A stretch of DNA of 64,000 nucleotides from Thauera sp. GDN1 (lineage in GTDB: Bacteria > Pseudomonadota > Gammaproteobacteria > Burkholderiales > Rhodocyclaceae), in contig NZ_CP097870.1 in NCBI RefSeq assembly GCF_029223545.1, forward strand, positions 372,001 through 436,000, in the 5' to 3' direction. The translations under genes were made by a program, and so were the position numbers. The notes beneath the pieces are model-generated. The model saw only the letters and a program-made list of their open reading frames with translations, made no database searches and had not been told where the DNA came from. This document shows positions 35,229 to 48,322 of the stretch, in pieces. Each line of letters opens with the position of its first letter. Positions within the stretch are counted from its first letter, which is position 1.

Positions 35229-36733
35229 CCCCGGACCATCTGGCCCAACTGCTGCGCGGCGGCGAAGGGCTGACCGTCGAGTTCAAGCGCGCCCGCGAGG
35301 CGCTCAACCGCGACATCTACGAGACCATCTGCGCCTTCCTCAACCAGCGCGGCGGCACCCTGGTGCTGGGCGCGGCGGATGACGGCCAGGTGACCGGCAT
35401 CGCCCCCGAGGCGCTGGCGCAGATGCGCAAGGATCTGGCCAACACCCTGCACAACCCGCAGAAGATCAACCCACCCATGCCGCTGGTGCCCGAGCCGGTG
35501 GCGCTGGACGGGCAGACCCTGCTGGTGCTGAGCGTGCCGGAAAGCTCGCAGGTACACAGCTGCAACAACCGCATCTTCAGCCGCAACGAGGATGGCGATT
35601 TCGACATCACCGGCCATGGGCAACTACTGGCCGAGCTGTACCTGCGCAAGCAGGTCGGCTACAGCGAAAACCGCATCTTTCCCCATATCCGCCTGAACGA
35701 CCTGCGCAGCGATCTGATCGAGCGGGTGCGCCGCAACGTGCGCCTGCAACGCGCCGGCCACCCCTGGGCCGAGCTGGACGACCTGGAGCTGCTGAAAAGC
35801 GCCCGCCTGTACCAGCGCGACTACCAGACCGGGGCCGAAGGCATCTCCATGGCCGGCGCCCTGCTGTTCGGCCGTGACGAGGTGGTGCTGGGCGTGGTCC
35901 CGCACCATCGCACCGACGCCATCCTGCGCGTGCATGACCTGGACCGCTACGACGACCGCGACGATATCCGCACCAACCTGCTGGAAAGCTACGACCGGCT
36001 GATGGCCTTCGTGAACAAGCACATTGCCGACCCCTTCTATCTGGAGGGCAACCGGCGCGTCAGCCTGCGCGACCGCATCTTCCGCGAGGTGGTAGCCAAC
36101 CTGCTGATCCACCGCGAATACCTCAACCCCTTCCCGGCCAAGCTGATCATCCAGCGCGACCGGGTGATCACCGAGAACAGCAACAACCCGCACGGCCTGG
36201 GCCTGCTGCGCCCCGACGACTTCGCTCCCTCGCCGAAGAACCCGGCCATCGCCCGCGTGTTCCGCGAGATGCAGTGGGCGGAGGAGCTGGGCTCCGGCGT
36301 GCGCAACCTGTTCAAGTACGCCCGCGCCTTCGGCGGGCACGACCCGATCCTGCGCGAGGAGTCGATCTTTCGGGTGACGGTGATGCTGCCAACCCTGCCG
36401 ATTAGTGCGACAGCCAGCCAGGCTGGCGTCAAGCCGCAGCCAGAGTCAGGGGCAGAGTCAGGGGCAGAGTCAGGGGCAGAGTCAGGGGCAGAGTCAGGGG
36501 CAGAGTCGCAGGCGCGCCGCGTGCTGGCGGCCTTGAGCGCAGGCGCGCTAGGCAAGGCCGAGCTGGCCAGCCGGCTCGCCCTGCCGTCGGTCAGCGGCGC
36601 GCTGAACCGCAGCATACGCAGTCTGCTCGACGCCGGCCTGATCGAATACACCCTGCCCGACAAGCCCAACAGCCGTTTGCAAAAATACCGCCTGACCGCC
36701 GCCGGCCGGGCGCAACTGAATTCCCAGGACTGA
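35225..36733 (+). CDS. AlbA_2-domain putative ATP-binding/transcriptional regulator inside the RM operon
   Basis: The 502-residue protein starts with an AlbA_2 (Schlafen-type) domain: GLTVEFKRAREALNRDIYETICAFLNQRGGTLVLG. A central part has REVVANLLIHREYLNP and a GHKL-like ATP-binding segment with ITENSNNPHGLG, as in ATP-dependent helicase-like regulators. The C-terminus is a winged helix (about 435-500, LGKAELASRLALPSVSGALNRSIRSLLDAGLIE). Between them is a tandem ESGA repeat linker. It overlaps hsdS (ATGA) and precedes hsdM by 7 bp, so it is an integral operon member. Likely roles are regulation of restriction or an added defence activity. Confidence 0.75.
   Translation: MTPDHLAQLLRGGEGLTVEFKRAREALNRDIYETICAFLNQRGGTLVLGAADDGQVTGIAPEALAQMRKDLANTLHNPQKINPPMPLVPEPVALDGQTLLVLSVPESSQVHSCNNRIFSRNEDGDFDITGHGQLLAELYLRKQVGYSENRIFPHIRLNDLRSDLIERVRRNVRLQRAGHPWAELDDLELLKSARLYQRDYQTGAEGISMAGALLFGRDEVVLGVVPHHRTDAILRVHDLDRYDDRDDIRTNLLESYDRLMAFVNKHIADPFYLEGNRRVSLRDRIFREVVANLLIHREYLNPFPAKLIIQRDRVITENSNNPHGLGLLRPDDFAPSPKNPAIARVFREMQWAEELGSGVRNLFKYARAFGGHDPILREESIFRVTVMLPTLPISATASQAGVKPQPESGAESGAESGAESGAESGAESQARRVLAALSAGALGKAELASRLALPSVSGALNRSIRSLLDAGLIEYTLPDKPNSRLQKYRLTAAGRAQLNSQD
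36441..36507 (+). repeat. 12-bp tandem repeat in the AlbA_2 gene
   Basis: CAGAGTCAGGGG is repeated five times without error, plus a 7-nt partial unit. Each unit encodes one ESGA tetrapeptide in frame, so changes in copy number would alter linker length without a frameshift. Confidence 0.9.
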
Positions 36734-36740
36734 CCTATTC

Positions 36741-38216
36741 ATGAGCACCGATGCCATCGTCTCCAAAGTCTGGAGCTTCTGTACCACCCTGCGCGACGAC
36801 GGCGTGGGCTACGGCGACTATCTGGAGCAGCTGACCTACCTGATCTTCCTGAAGATGGCCGACGAATACGCAAGGCCGCCCCACAGGCGCGACATCGGCA
36901 TTCCCAAAGGCCACGACTGGGCAAGCCTGCTGGATAAGCGCGGCGCCGAACTGGAAGTGCATTACGTCACCACGCTGATGCGGCTCGGCGGCAGTGCGGG
37001 CATGCTCGGGCAGATCTTCACCAAGGCGCAGAACAAGATCCAGGACCCGGCCAAGCTGAGCCGGCTGATCAGCATGATCGACGAAACGCGCTGGGTGAAG
37101 CTCGGCGCCGACGTGAAGGGCGACATCTACGAGGGCCTGCTGGAGAAGAATGCCGAGGACACCAAGTCCGGCGCCGGCCAGTACTTCACCCCGCGCGCGC
37201 TGATCCGCGCCATGGTCGAGTGCGTGCGCCCCGCGCCGGGCAAGACCATCGCCGACCCCGCCTGCGGCACCGGCGGTTTCTTCCTCGCCGCCTATGACTT
37301 CCTGGCCGCCAACCCGGCGCTGGACAAGGAACAGAAAGCCTTCCTCAAGAACTCGACCTTCCACGGCAACGAGATCGTCGCCAGCACCCGCCGCCTGTGC
37401 CTGATGAACATGCTGCTGCACAACATCGGCGAGATCGACGGCCAGAGCACGATCTCCCCCAACGATGCGCTGATTGCCGACGATGGCCGGCGCTTCGACT
37501 ATGTGCTGGCCAACCCGCCGTTCGGCAAGAAAAGCTCGATGAGCTTCACCAACGCCGAGGGCGAGGAAGAAACCGACGAGCTGACCTACAACCGTCAGGA
37601 TTTCTGGGCGACCACCTCGAACAAGCAGCTCAACTTCCTGCAACACATCCGCAGCATGCTCAGGACCACCGGCCAGGCGGCCGTGGTGCTGCCGGACAAC
37701 GTGCTGTTCGAGGGCGGCGCCGGCGAGACGGTGCGCAGGAAGCTGCTGGAAACCACCGAGCTGCACACCATCCTGCGCCTGCCGACCGGCATCTTCTACG
37801 CCCAGGGTGTGAAGGCCAACGTGCTGTTCTTCGACAACAAGCCGGCGCGCAAGGAGTCGTGGACGCGGGAGGTGTGGATCTACGACTACCGCACCAACAT
37901 CCACCACACGCTGAAGAAGAAGCCGCTGCGCTTCGAGGATCTGCAGGATTTCATCGCCTGCTACCACCCGGCGAACCGTCACGCGCGCCAGGAAACCTGG
38001 CACGAGACGAAAAACCCGGAAGGCCGTTGGCGCAAGTACGGTCTCGAGCAGATCCTCGCCCGCGACAAGACCAGCCTCGACATCTTCTGGCTCAAGGACA
38101 AGTCGCTGGCCGACCTGGAGAACCTGCCGGAGCCGGATGACCTGGCCGAGGAGATCATCGAGAACATCGAGGCGGGTCTGAACAGCTTCCGGGAGATCCT
38201 CAAGGGCTTGGCCTAG
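36741..38216 (+). CDS. hsdM: type I restriction-modification DNA adenine methyltransferase subunit M
   Basis: The 491-residue product has an HsdM N-terminal helical domain (about 5-130: WSFCTTLRDDGVGYGDYLEQ) and an N6-adenine methyltransferase domain. The AdoMet motif reads IADPACGTGGFFLAAYD near residue 172 and the catalytic motif LANPPFGKK near 255. GQYFTPRALIRAMVE precedes them, as in HsdM. With HsdS it methylates the host site. It is last in the operon R-S-AlbA_2-M, an unusual order. No promoter of its own is evident. Confidence 0.93.
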   Translation: MSTDAIVSKVWSFCTTLRDDGVGYGDYLEQLTYLIFLKMADEYARPPHRRDIGIPKGHDWASLLDKRGAELEVHYVTTLMRLGGSAGMLGQIFTKAQNKIQDPAKLSRLISMIDETRWVKLGADVKGDIYEGLLEKNAEDTKSGAGQYFTPRALIRAMVECVRPAPGKTIADPACGTGGFFLAAYDFLAANPALDKEQKAFLKNSTFHGNEIVASTRRLCLMNMLLHNIGEIDGQSTISPNDALIADDGRRFDYVLANPPFGKKSSMSFTNAEGEEETDELTYNRQDFWATTSNKQLNFLQHIRSMLRTTGQAAVVLPDNVLFEGGAGETVRRKLLETTELHTILRLPTGIFYAQGVKANVLFFDNKPARKESWTREVWIYDYRTNIHHTLKKKPLRFEDLQDFIACYHPANRHARQETWHETKNPEGRWRKYGLEQILARDKTSLDIFWLKDKSLADLENLPEPDDLAEEIIENIEAGLNSFREILKGLA

Positions 38217-38325
38217 AAGCGGGCCAGGGGCCGCACGGAGCGTCCGGACCTGCACCCGGCGACGGTGCTGAGGCCTGGGCGGAGGTTTTCGAGCGCCGCA
38301 TGGCGCGGCCATGCGCCCGCGCGCG

Positions 38326-39873
38326 TCAGAGCGTGTCGAGCCTGCCGAGGTAGTGCGCCGCCTGCGCCAGGGTGGCGGCGCGCTCCGCTTCATCCATCTT
38401 CGCCCACGCCTTGTAGGGCATCGCCATGCGCGGGTTGCGCGCGAAGCGGGCCTGGTGACGGAGCAGGAAGTCCCAGTACAGGCTGTTGAAGGGGCAGGCG
38501 GGCTCGCCGCTCTTGCCGACATCGCGGCCATGGCGGCGCCTTGGGTCGTAGGCGCAGGCCTTGCAGTAGTCCGACTGCTTTCCGATGTAGCTCGCCGCAC
38601 CGGCGTAGGGCTTGCTGGCGATCACGCCGCCGTCGGCGAACTGGCTCATGCCGCGGGTATTGGGCATCTCCACCCACTCGAAGGCGTCGGCGTAGATGCC
38701 CAGGTACCAGGCGTCGACCGCGTCCGGGTCGCAGCCGGCGAGCAGCGCGAAGTTGCCGGTGATCATCAGGCGCTGGATGTGGTGGGCGTAGGCCGTGTCC
38801 AGCGACTGGCCGATGGCGTAGCGCAGGCAGGCCATCTTCGTGTCGCCGGTCCAGTACCAGCCTGGCAGCGGACGTCGCGCATCGAGCGCGTTGCCCTGCG
38901 CATAGCCGGGCATGCGCGCCCAATACACCCCGCGCACGAATTCCCGCCAGCCCAGGATCTGGCGCACGAAGCCCTCGCAGCTCGCCAGCTCTACCTTGCC
39001 CGCCTGCCAGGCCCCGACCGCGGCATCGATGAGTTCGCGCGGATGCAGCAGCTTGATGTTGAGCGCGAACGAGAGCCCGGAGTGGAACAGCGTGGTCGAG
39101 CGCGTGCTCATCGCGTCCTGGTAGGGGCCGAACCAGGGCAGGGCGTGTTCGACGAAGTGCGCCAGGCCGGTGCGCGCCTCGCGGCGAGTCAGCGGCCAGC
39201 GTACCCGCTCGGCGTGCGGCGTGCCGATGGTCTGCACGCCGGCAGCGATGATCTCGTCCCAGAGCGTCGTCAGGTCGTGGCCGCCCCACGGCCACTCCGG
39301 CGCAGGCGGATCGCCCGGCCACTTCTCGCGATTCTGCGCGTCGAAGTTCCACACCCCGCCCACCGGGCCGTCCTCGGCATCGACCAGGATGCGGTGGCGG
39401 CGGCGCATGTCGCGGTAGAAGAACTCCATGCGCGGCACCTTGGCGGCGAAGCGCTGAGCGAGCTCGACGCGGTCGGCGAGGAAGTGTTCGCTGCCGACCA
39501 CCGCATGCGGCAGGGCCAGCGTCTGCGCGGCTTCGTCCAGCAAGCGCTCCACCCGCCACTCGTCGGCCTCCATGCGCTCGAAGCGCGTTGCGCCGCATTC
39601 GGCCGCCACCTGCGCCAGGTTGGCGGCGAAGGCCTGGCGGTTGTCGGCGTCGCCGATCTTCAGGTAGCGCACCCGGTGGCCGGCGGCCTCCAGCGCGGCG
39701 GCAAAGGCGCGCATCGCAGCGAAGATCGCCAGCACCTTCTGCGCGTGGTGGCGCACGTAGTCGGTCTCGCTGCGCACCTCCATCATCAGGTAGAGCACGT
39801 CGGCGCGCGGGACGCGGAACCAGGAATGGGCGGCGTTGAGCTGGTCGCCGAGGATGAGGCGGAGGGTGGTCAT
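38326..39873 (-). CDS. phrB: FeS-type prokaryotic (6-4) photolyase / cryptochrome-like protein
   Basis: The 515-residue product starts MTTLRLILGDQLNAAHSWF and matches the FeS-BCP group along its length. Cysteines near residues 349 (KMACLRY), 437 and 440 (YCKACAYD) and a further one in ACPFNSLYW are placed as the four ligands of the [4Fe-4S] cluster known in this group. LMITGNFALL and the C-terminal FNSLYWDFLLRH are typical FAD-domain parts. It repairs UV (6-4) lesions with light or acts as a photoreceptor. It ends 109 bp after hsdM, convergent with that operon. A remnant of a related gene lies at the operon's other end. Confidence 0.88.
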   Translation of the reverse strand: MTTLRLILGDQLNAAHSWFRVPRADVLYLMMEVRSETDYVRHHAQKVLAIFAAMRAFAAALEAAGHRVRYLKIGDADNRQAFAANLAQVAAECGATRFERMEADEWRVERLLDEAAQTLALPHAVVGSEHFLADRVELAQRFAAKVPRMEFFYRDMRRRHRILVDAEDGPVGGVWNFDAQNREKWPGDPPAPEWPWGGHDLTTLWDEIIAAGVQTIGTPHAERVRWPLTRREARTGLAHFVEHALPWFGPYQDAMSTRSTTLFHSGLSFALNIKLLHPRELIDAAVGAWQAGKVELASCEGFVRQILGWREFVRGVYWARMPGYAQGNALDARRPLPGWYWTGDTKMACLRYAIGQSLDTAYAHHIQRLMITGNFALLAGCDPDAVDAWYLGIYADAFEWVEMPNTRGMSQFADGGVIASKPYAGAASYIGKQSDYCKACAYDPRRRHGRDVGKSGEPACPFNSLYWDFLLRHQARFARNPRMAMPYKAWAKMDEAERAATLAQAAHYLGRLDTL

Positions 39874-40151
39874 GGGTGAGCGCGGGGGCGTTGAGTTGCG
39901 CCGCTGGAGGATCGAAGCGGCCGAGCAGGCGGCTCTGCCAGGGGCCGTGAAACCGATGTGTCTGCGATGCACCGTGGGCCGCATGGTTCCCGCTGTCGCA
40001 GATCGTTCGCATAGGTGCTCAGGGCGGCGGGCGGAAGTCTCGGTTCGGCCATGATCCGCCACTCGGACCACAAAGCCCCCTGCTGTTCGAGTGACCCGTC
40101 CGACTCCAGAGAGCTGCAACGGTTGGCGCGTTGCGCGCCCCGGGGGCGCTT

Positions 40152-41081
40152 CTAGATCGCGCGCAAGCGTTCGGTCAGTGCATCGCCGACGTGCTGCATG
40201 AAGGCGCGCACCCGGGCCGTCTGCCGCAGATCGGGGTGCGTCAGCATCCAGATCGGTGCAGCCAGTTCGGGAATCGGCTCGGACACGGGTACCAGATCAG
40301 GGTTGGCGGTTTCCATGAAGGTGGGGAGCACGCCGACGCCGATGCCGGTACGCAACATGGCGGCGGTTGCGTTGAAGATATCCACGCGGACCCTGACGCG
40401 GGCGTGTTCCATCTGCGCGCGCATCCAGCGGTCGTAGATGCGGTCCTGCTGGTTCTTTTCGAAGGCGACCCAGGGCGCATCGCGCACCAATGCCGGGAGG
40501 GGCTGCACGGATTGCGGCAGCCCGGGCGCGCCGCGACGGGCATAGACGCGGCACTGCGTCACGCCCAGGTTGCGCCCGACGAGGTGTTCGGAAACCTGGC
40601 CCGACATGCGCAGCGCCACGTCCGCCTCCCGCTGCGCCAGGCTCTGGCCGACGAGCTCCGGCCGCCTGCACGACAGGTCGACGAGATACGCGTTCTCGGA
40701 CACCTCGACCTCGATGCCGGGATAGGCACGGGCGAAGTCGGCCAGCGGCGCGGGCAGCAGGTGCTCCATGATGACGAAGGCGGTCGTGACCTGCAGCAGC
40801 CCGGTGAGTTCGCGATCACGGCCCAGGATCTGGCGCTCGATCTCGTCCACCCGGTCAGCCATGTGGCGCGCGTGCGCCAGCACGGTCTGTCCGGCGTCGG
40901 TGGGCGCGTAGCCGCTTCGCTTGCGTTCGAACAGGCGCGTGCCGAGCTTCGCCTCCAGCGCGTCGAGCCGGCGCAGCACGGTCGTGTGGTTGACGCCGAG
41001 CAGGCGTGAGGCGCCCGCCAGCGAGCCTGTTTCGCCCACTGCAAGCGCGTGCCTGAGGTCACTCCATTCCAGATCGGGCAT
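40152..41081 (-). CDS. LysR-family regulator
   Basis: I use the ATG giving MPDLEWSDLRHAL (309 residues), with GGAGA 9 nt upstream. The helix-turn-helix reads VGETGSLAGASRLLGVNHTTVLRRLDALEAKLG. The effector domain has VEVSENAYLVDLSCRRPEL and DVALRMSGQ. It resembles the LysR group that regulates single divergent genes. It is divergent from a small ORF, across a perfect ACTTTGC palindrome. Target and ligand are unknown. Confidence 0.85.
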   Translation of the reverse strand: MPDLEWSDLRHALAVGETGSLAGASRLLGVNHTTVLRRLDALEAKLGTRLFERKRSGYAPTDAGQTVLAHARHMADRVDEIERQILGRDRELTGLLQVTTAFVIMEHLLPAPLADFARAYPGIEVEVSENAYLVDLSCRRPELVGQSLAQREADVALRMSGQVSEHLVGRNLGVTQCRVYARRGAPGLPQSVQPLPALVRDAPWVAFEKNQQDRIYDRWMRAQMEHARVRVRVDIFNATAAMLRTGIGVGVLPTFMETANPDLVPVSEPIPELAAPIWMLTHPDLRQTARVRAFMQHVGDALTERLRAI

Positions 41082-41099
41082 GACAAGGTCTCCGCAAGG

Positions 41100-41119
41100 A
41101 CTTTGCAAATTCGCAAAGT
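41100..41119. promoter_or_regulatory. LysR operator palindrome
   Basis: ACTTTGCAAATTCGCAAAGT has perfect 7-bp arms around a 6-nt centre, and its TTTGC/GCAAA form fits a T-N11-A LysR box. It lies 18 bp before the LysR start and 75 bp before the divergent small ORF. Confidence 0.65.
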
Positions 41120-41194
41120 TCGTTCGCAGTTTGCCCAATTGTGTGCGCAGATGTCGATTGCCAAAATGCAGGCACTGCCGATCCGGAGGTCCCC

Positions 41195-41404
41195 ATGAAC
41201 ATCATCAACCTGCCTCGCATCGCGCTCGCCCCGGCGTTCGAGAAGTCCGCGCCGCGGTCCGCGACTTCCCCTGTGAGCTGGATGGAACGCCTCGCCGCGT
41301 GGGCGGACCGGCGGCCGCAGCATCACCGCCTGGGCAGCTGGACGGCTGTGGGAATCGCAGCGCCGTCCAGCGCTGCGTCGGCGGACGCGCGCGCCGCGCG
41401 TTGA
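41195..41404 (+). CDS. small hypothetical protein divergent from the LysR gene
   Basis: The ATG follows CGGAGGTCCCC, a strong ribosome site, and gives 69 residues (MNIINLPRIALAPAFEKSA...). The middle WMERLAAWADRR is a short amphipathic basic helix; the C-terminus is Ala/Ser-rich. It is slightly reminiscent of DUF1127 proteins but lacks their full consensus. The good ribosome site and the divergent LysR operator support it as a real gene; the function is unknown. Confidence 0.5.
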   Translation: MNIINLPRIALAPAFEKSAPRSATSPVSWMERLAAWADRRPQHHRLGSWTAVGIAAPSSAASADARAAR

Positions 41405-41730
41405 GCGGGCGCGGCACCTGCTTGCCTGCATCCAGCTCGTCGAGGGCCGACTGGATTCCTGTCTTCGGGGCGGAATGACCTCGGAAAGGTTTTGTGCGTC
41501 ATGCTTGCAGGATAGTAAATGCGGCTTCTGCGGCCTTTGCTTTGTCCGGCAACATCCGTCGCCGATCGTTCTTTTCGGTTGTCGAGCGATCCACCGGGTG
41601 CTCACTGCGCCGCCCGCCCTGGCAGGGATGTCCGCCGGGGATCCCGAGGGCGTTCGGATGCTGCGGTCCGCCCGGGCTGTGGTCCGCCCGGGCTGGCGAC
41701 CCTCGCGCCCGACCGCTACCATCCCCGCCC
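41405..41730. other. intergenic region before recB
   Basis: No supported gene is seen. A 16-bp tandem repeat (GGTCCGCCCGGGCTG at 41665 and again at 41681) and TACCAT 8 nt before the recB ATG are the only structured parts; the latter could be a -10 for a leaderless recB transcript. Confidence 0.4.
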
Positions 41731-45707
<3,977 letters not shown>

Positions 45708-45711
<4 letters not shown>

Positions 45712-47837
45712 ACGATCTTGCCGACGGCTTCACGCGCCACCTGCTCGACTGGGCGGCAAGCCTCGGGGCACCGGCCGACAGCCTGGCGCTGCTCGACCGC
45801 GTCGCCCGACGCCTGGCGCTGGCGACCGGTGCCGGCCATGTCTGCGTGCCGCTCGCCGCGTTCGTCGCGCCGGAACCCTCCGCGCTGGAGGACGACTTCC
45901 CGCGCCCGGACGACGAAGCGCCGCCCGCGTGGGACGAGGGCGGATTCGCCGATGCCGGGCTTGCGGGCGGAGGCGCGGCGCTCGCCGACCTGCGCCGGCG
46001 GCTGCTCGCCAGCGCCGTCGTGATCGAGGCGGAGCAGGCCGTGCCCGGGCGCTCGGCGCATCCGCTGGTGGTGGACGCGGGCGATCGCCTCTACCTGCGC
46101 CGGCATTTCGACCAGGAGCGCGCGCTGGCGGCGGCGCTGGTGGCGCGGGGGCAGGGCGCCGACTTCGTCGAGGGCGTGGCGGTGGCCGGGGGGGCTGTCC
46201 TCGTCGAGGGCCAGGCGGGCGCCCGAGGTGTTCCGGGTACGGAGGGGGCGACAGTGCGCCCGGCCTTGCTCGACACCCTGTTCCCGCCGCGCTCCGCTTC
46301 GGCGCCGGACTGGCAGAAGTGCGCGGTGATGCTGGCGCTGCAGGGCCGGCTCACCGTCATCAGCGGCGGGCCCGGCACCGGCAAGACCACCACCGTCGCC
46401 GCCTTGCTCGCCTGCCTGCTGGAGGCGCAGCCGGGCCTGCGCATCGCGCTCGCCGCGCCCACCGGCAAGGCCGCCGCACGCATGCTCGAGGCCCTGCGCC
46501 AGCGCGCGCAGACGCTGCCCGCGGCGCTCGTCGCCCGCCTGCCCGCGGAGGCCCACACCGTGCATCGCCTGCTCGGCGTCACCCCCGAACCCGGCCGCTT
46601 CCGCCATCACGCCGGCAATCCGCTGGCGGTGGATGTGCTGGTGGTCGACGAGGCCTCGATGCTCGACCTCGCACTCGCCACCCGCCTGGTCGACGCCCTG
46701 CCGCCCACCGCCCGCCTGGTGCTGCTCGGCGACAAGGACCAGCTCGCCGCGGTCGAGGCCGGCGCGGTGTTCGCCGAGCTGTCGGCGGAATGCGTGTTCA
46801 GCGCGCCGATGCGCGCCCGGCTGGGGCTGGGGCTGGGGAGCGAGGCCGCGGGTACCGCGCCTCCGCAAGCAGCCGGCCCTGGAAGCGTGGACCTTGTGGG
46901 AGCGGACCTTGTGGGAGCGGGCGTGCCCGCGAACGGGGTCACCGAGCCTTCGTTCGCGGGCACGCCCGCTCCCATGGGGTCCCCGCCTGCCGCGGGCGCG
47001 ACGGGCGGCGTGCTGGCGGACTGCGTGGTCTGGCTCACCGAGAGCCACCGCTTCCGCGCCGACTCCGGCATCGGCCGGCTGGCGACCGACATCCGCGCCG
47101 GGCGCGGCGAGGCGGCGCTGGCCTGGCTGGGCGCCGGGCAGGATGCCTCCGCGGAGTGGATCGAGGATGCGGAGGCGCGGCCCGCTGCGGCGACGCTGGC
47201 GCGCATCGAGGCCGGCTTCGCCGCCTACTTCGAACTGCTGCGCGCCGGACCCGGTGGTGCGCCCGGCGTCGATGTCGCCGCCGCGATGGGCGCCTTCGAG
47301 CGCTTCCGCGTGCTGGTCGCGGTGCGCGAGGGCGGGCGCGGGCTGGGCGCGCTCAACGCCTGGCTGGAGGCGCGCCTGCGCGCCGTGCTCGGCCTTGCGC
47401 CCGATCGCAGCGCGGGCGGACGCTGGTATCCCGGGCGGCCGGTGATCGTGCTCGCCAACGACTACCTGCTCGGCCTCTTCAACGGCGACATCGGCCTGTG
47501 CCTGCCGGACGAGACCGGGGCGCTGCGGGTGTTCTTCCCGGCGGCCGACGGCGGCTTCCGCGCGATCGCGCCGCTGCGCCTGCCGGCGCACGACACCGCC
47601 TTTGCGCTGACGGTGCACAAGAGCCAGGGCTCGGAGTTCGAGGAGGTGGTGCTGGTGTTGCCGGCGCAGCCGCTGCGGGTGCTGACGCGCGAGCTCATCT
47701 ACACCGGCGTCACCCGGGCGGCGAAGAAGGTGACCGTGGCGGGCGCGGGCGCGGTGTTCGTCGCCGGCTGCGCGGCGCGCACGGTGCGCGCCTCCGGCCT
47801 GCGCGACCGCATGCGCGAGGCGGCGCACCGGGCCTGA
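45708..47837 (+). CDS. recD: exodeoxyribonuclease V alpha subunit RecD
   Basis: The 709-residue product has RecD features: an N-terminal domain, Walker A ISGGPGTGKTTTVA near residue 220, APTGKAAARML, VVDEASMLDLALATRL near 312, LGDKDQLAAVEAG, and the C-terminal ALTVHKSQGSEFEEVVLVLP and ELIYTGVTRAAKKV. It is the 5'-3' helicase of RecBCD. Between LLGDKDQLAA and TESHRF it carries an unusually long linker of about 75 residues encoded largely by a REP doublet. It is translationally coupled to recB. Confidence 0.93.
46891..46975. repeat. REP doublet forming a 25-bp hairpin inside recD
   Basis: ACCTTGTGGGAGCGG is repeated twice in tandem (46891-46920). From 46911 a 25-nt arm pairs with 46951-46975 at 24 of 25 positions, with a 15-nt loop. 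The insert stays in frame and encodes DLVGADLVGAGVPANG and then SFAGTPAPMG. The arms carry the same GTGGGAGCGGGC word as the repeats at 17489 and in recB. Confidence 0.85.
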
Positions 47838-47964
47838 GCGGACGCGGCACAGGCCCGGTGCGCACCCGCCTTGCCGGCCGGACCGCCGCGGCCGATGCCA
47901 GCAGCGCGCGAATCCGTTACCCTGCGGCCTGTACCCTTTTCATGCGCCGTCCGGCGCCTGCGCC

Positions 47965-48198
47965 ATGGCCCAGCCCACCCTCAAGCAACGCAAGACCTTC
48001 GCCCTGATCCGCATCCTCGGCGGCATGGTCGCCGCCCTCTACCTGAGCTTCGTCGTGGTCAGCAACGTGCTGGCCGGTGTGCCCTTCGAGGGCAGCCTGG
48101 TGTTCACCGCGCTGATCGCCGTGGTCGGCTACGCCTATGCGGCCTGGTACCTGCGCGACCTGTCGGCGGTGGCGCGCGAGGAGCGCGGCGAGCGATGA
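47965..48198 (+). CDS. small two-helix membrane protein
   Basis: The 77-residue frame (MAQPTLKQRKTFALIR...) has a basic start, two strong transmembrane helices (about 15-37 and 43-62: SLVFTALIAVVGYAYAAWYL) and a charged C-terminal tail. No ribosome site is obvious. Codon use and the clean membrane pattern support coding. Function unknown; it is independent of recD (127-bp gap). Confidence 0.55.
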   Translation: MAQPTLKQRKTFALIRILGGMVAALYLSFVVVSNVLAGVPFEGSLVFTALIAVVGYAYAAWYLRDLSAVAREERGER

Positions 48199-48322
48199 GG
48201 CGATGCGCGGCGGCGTGCAGCGCGTGACGATGCGCGGGCGGTCGGTGCCGGCCACGTCGGACGCATCCTGCGCGCCGAAGCGATGCCGGCGCGTCGCGTG
48301 AATTCCCGTTGAGCGCCCATCC

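Noticed and set aside
30808..38216. The restriction-modification operon as part of an integrative element with att sites
   Set aside because: I found no integrase, tRNA end or matching short direct repeats. The photolyase remnant and the intact gene are diverged homologues, not an att pair.
41665..41696. A tandem GGTCCGCCCGGGCTG repeat as a CRISPR-like or mobile-element sign
   Set aside because: Only two adjacent copies without spacers are present; likely local slippage.
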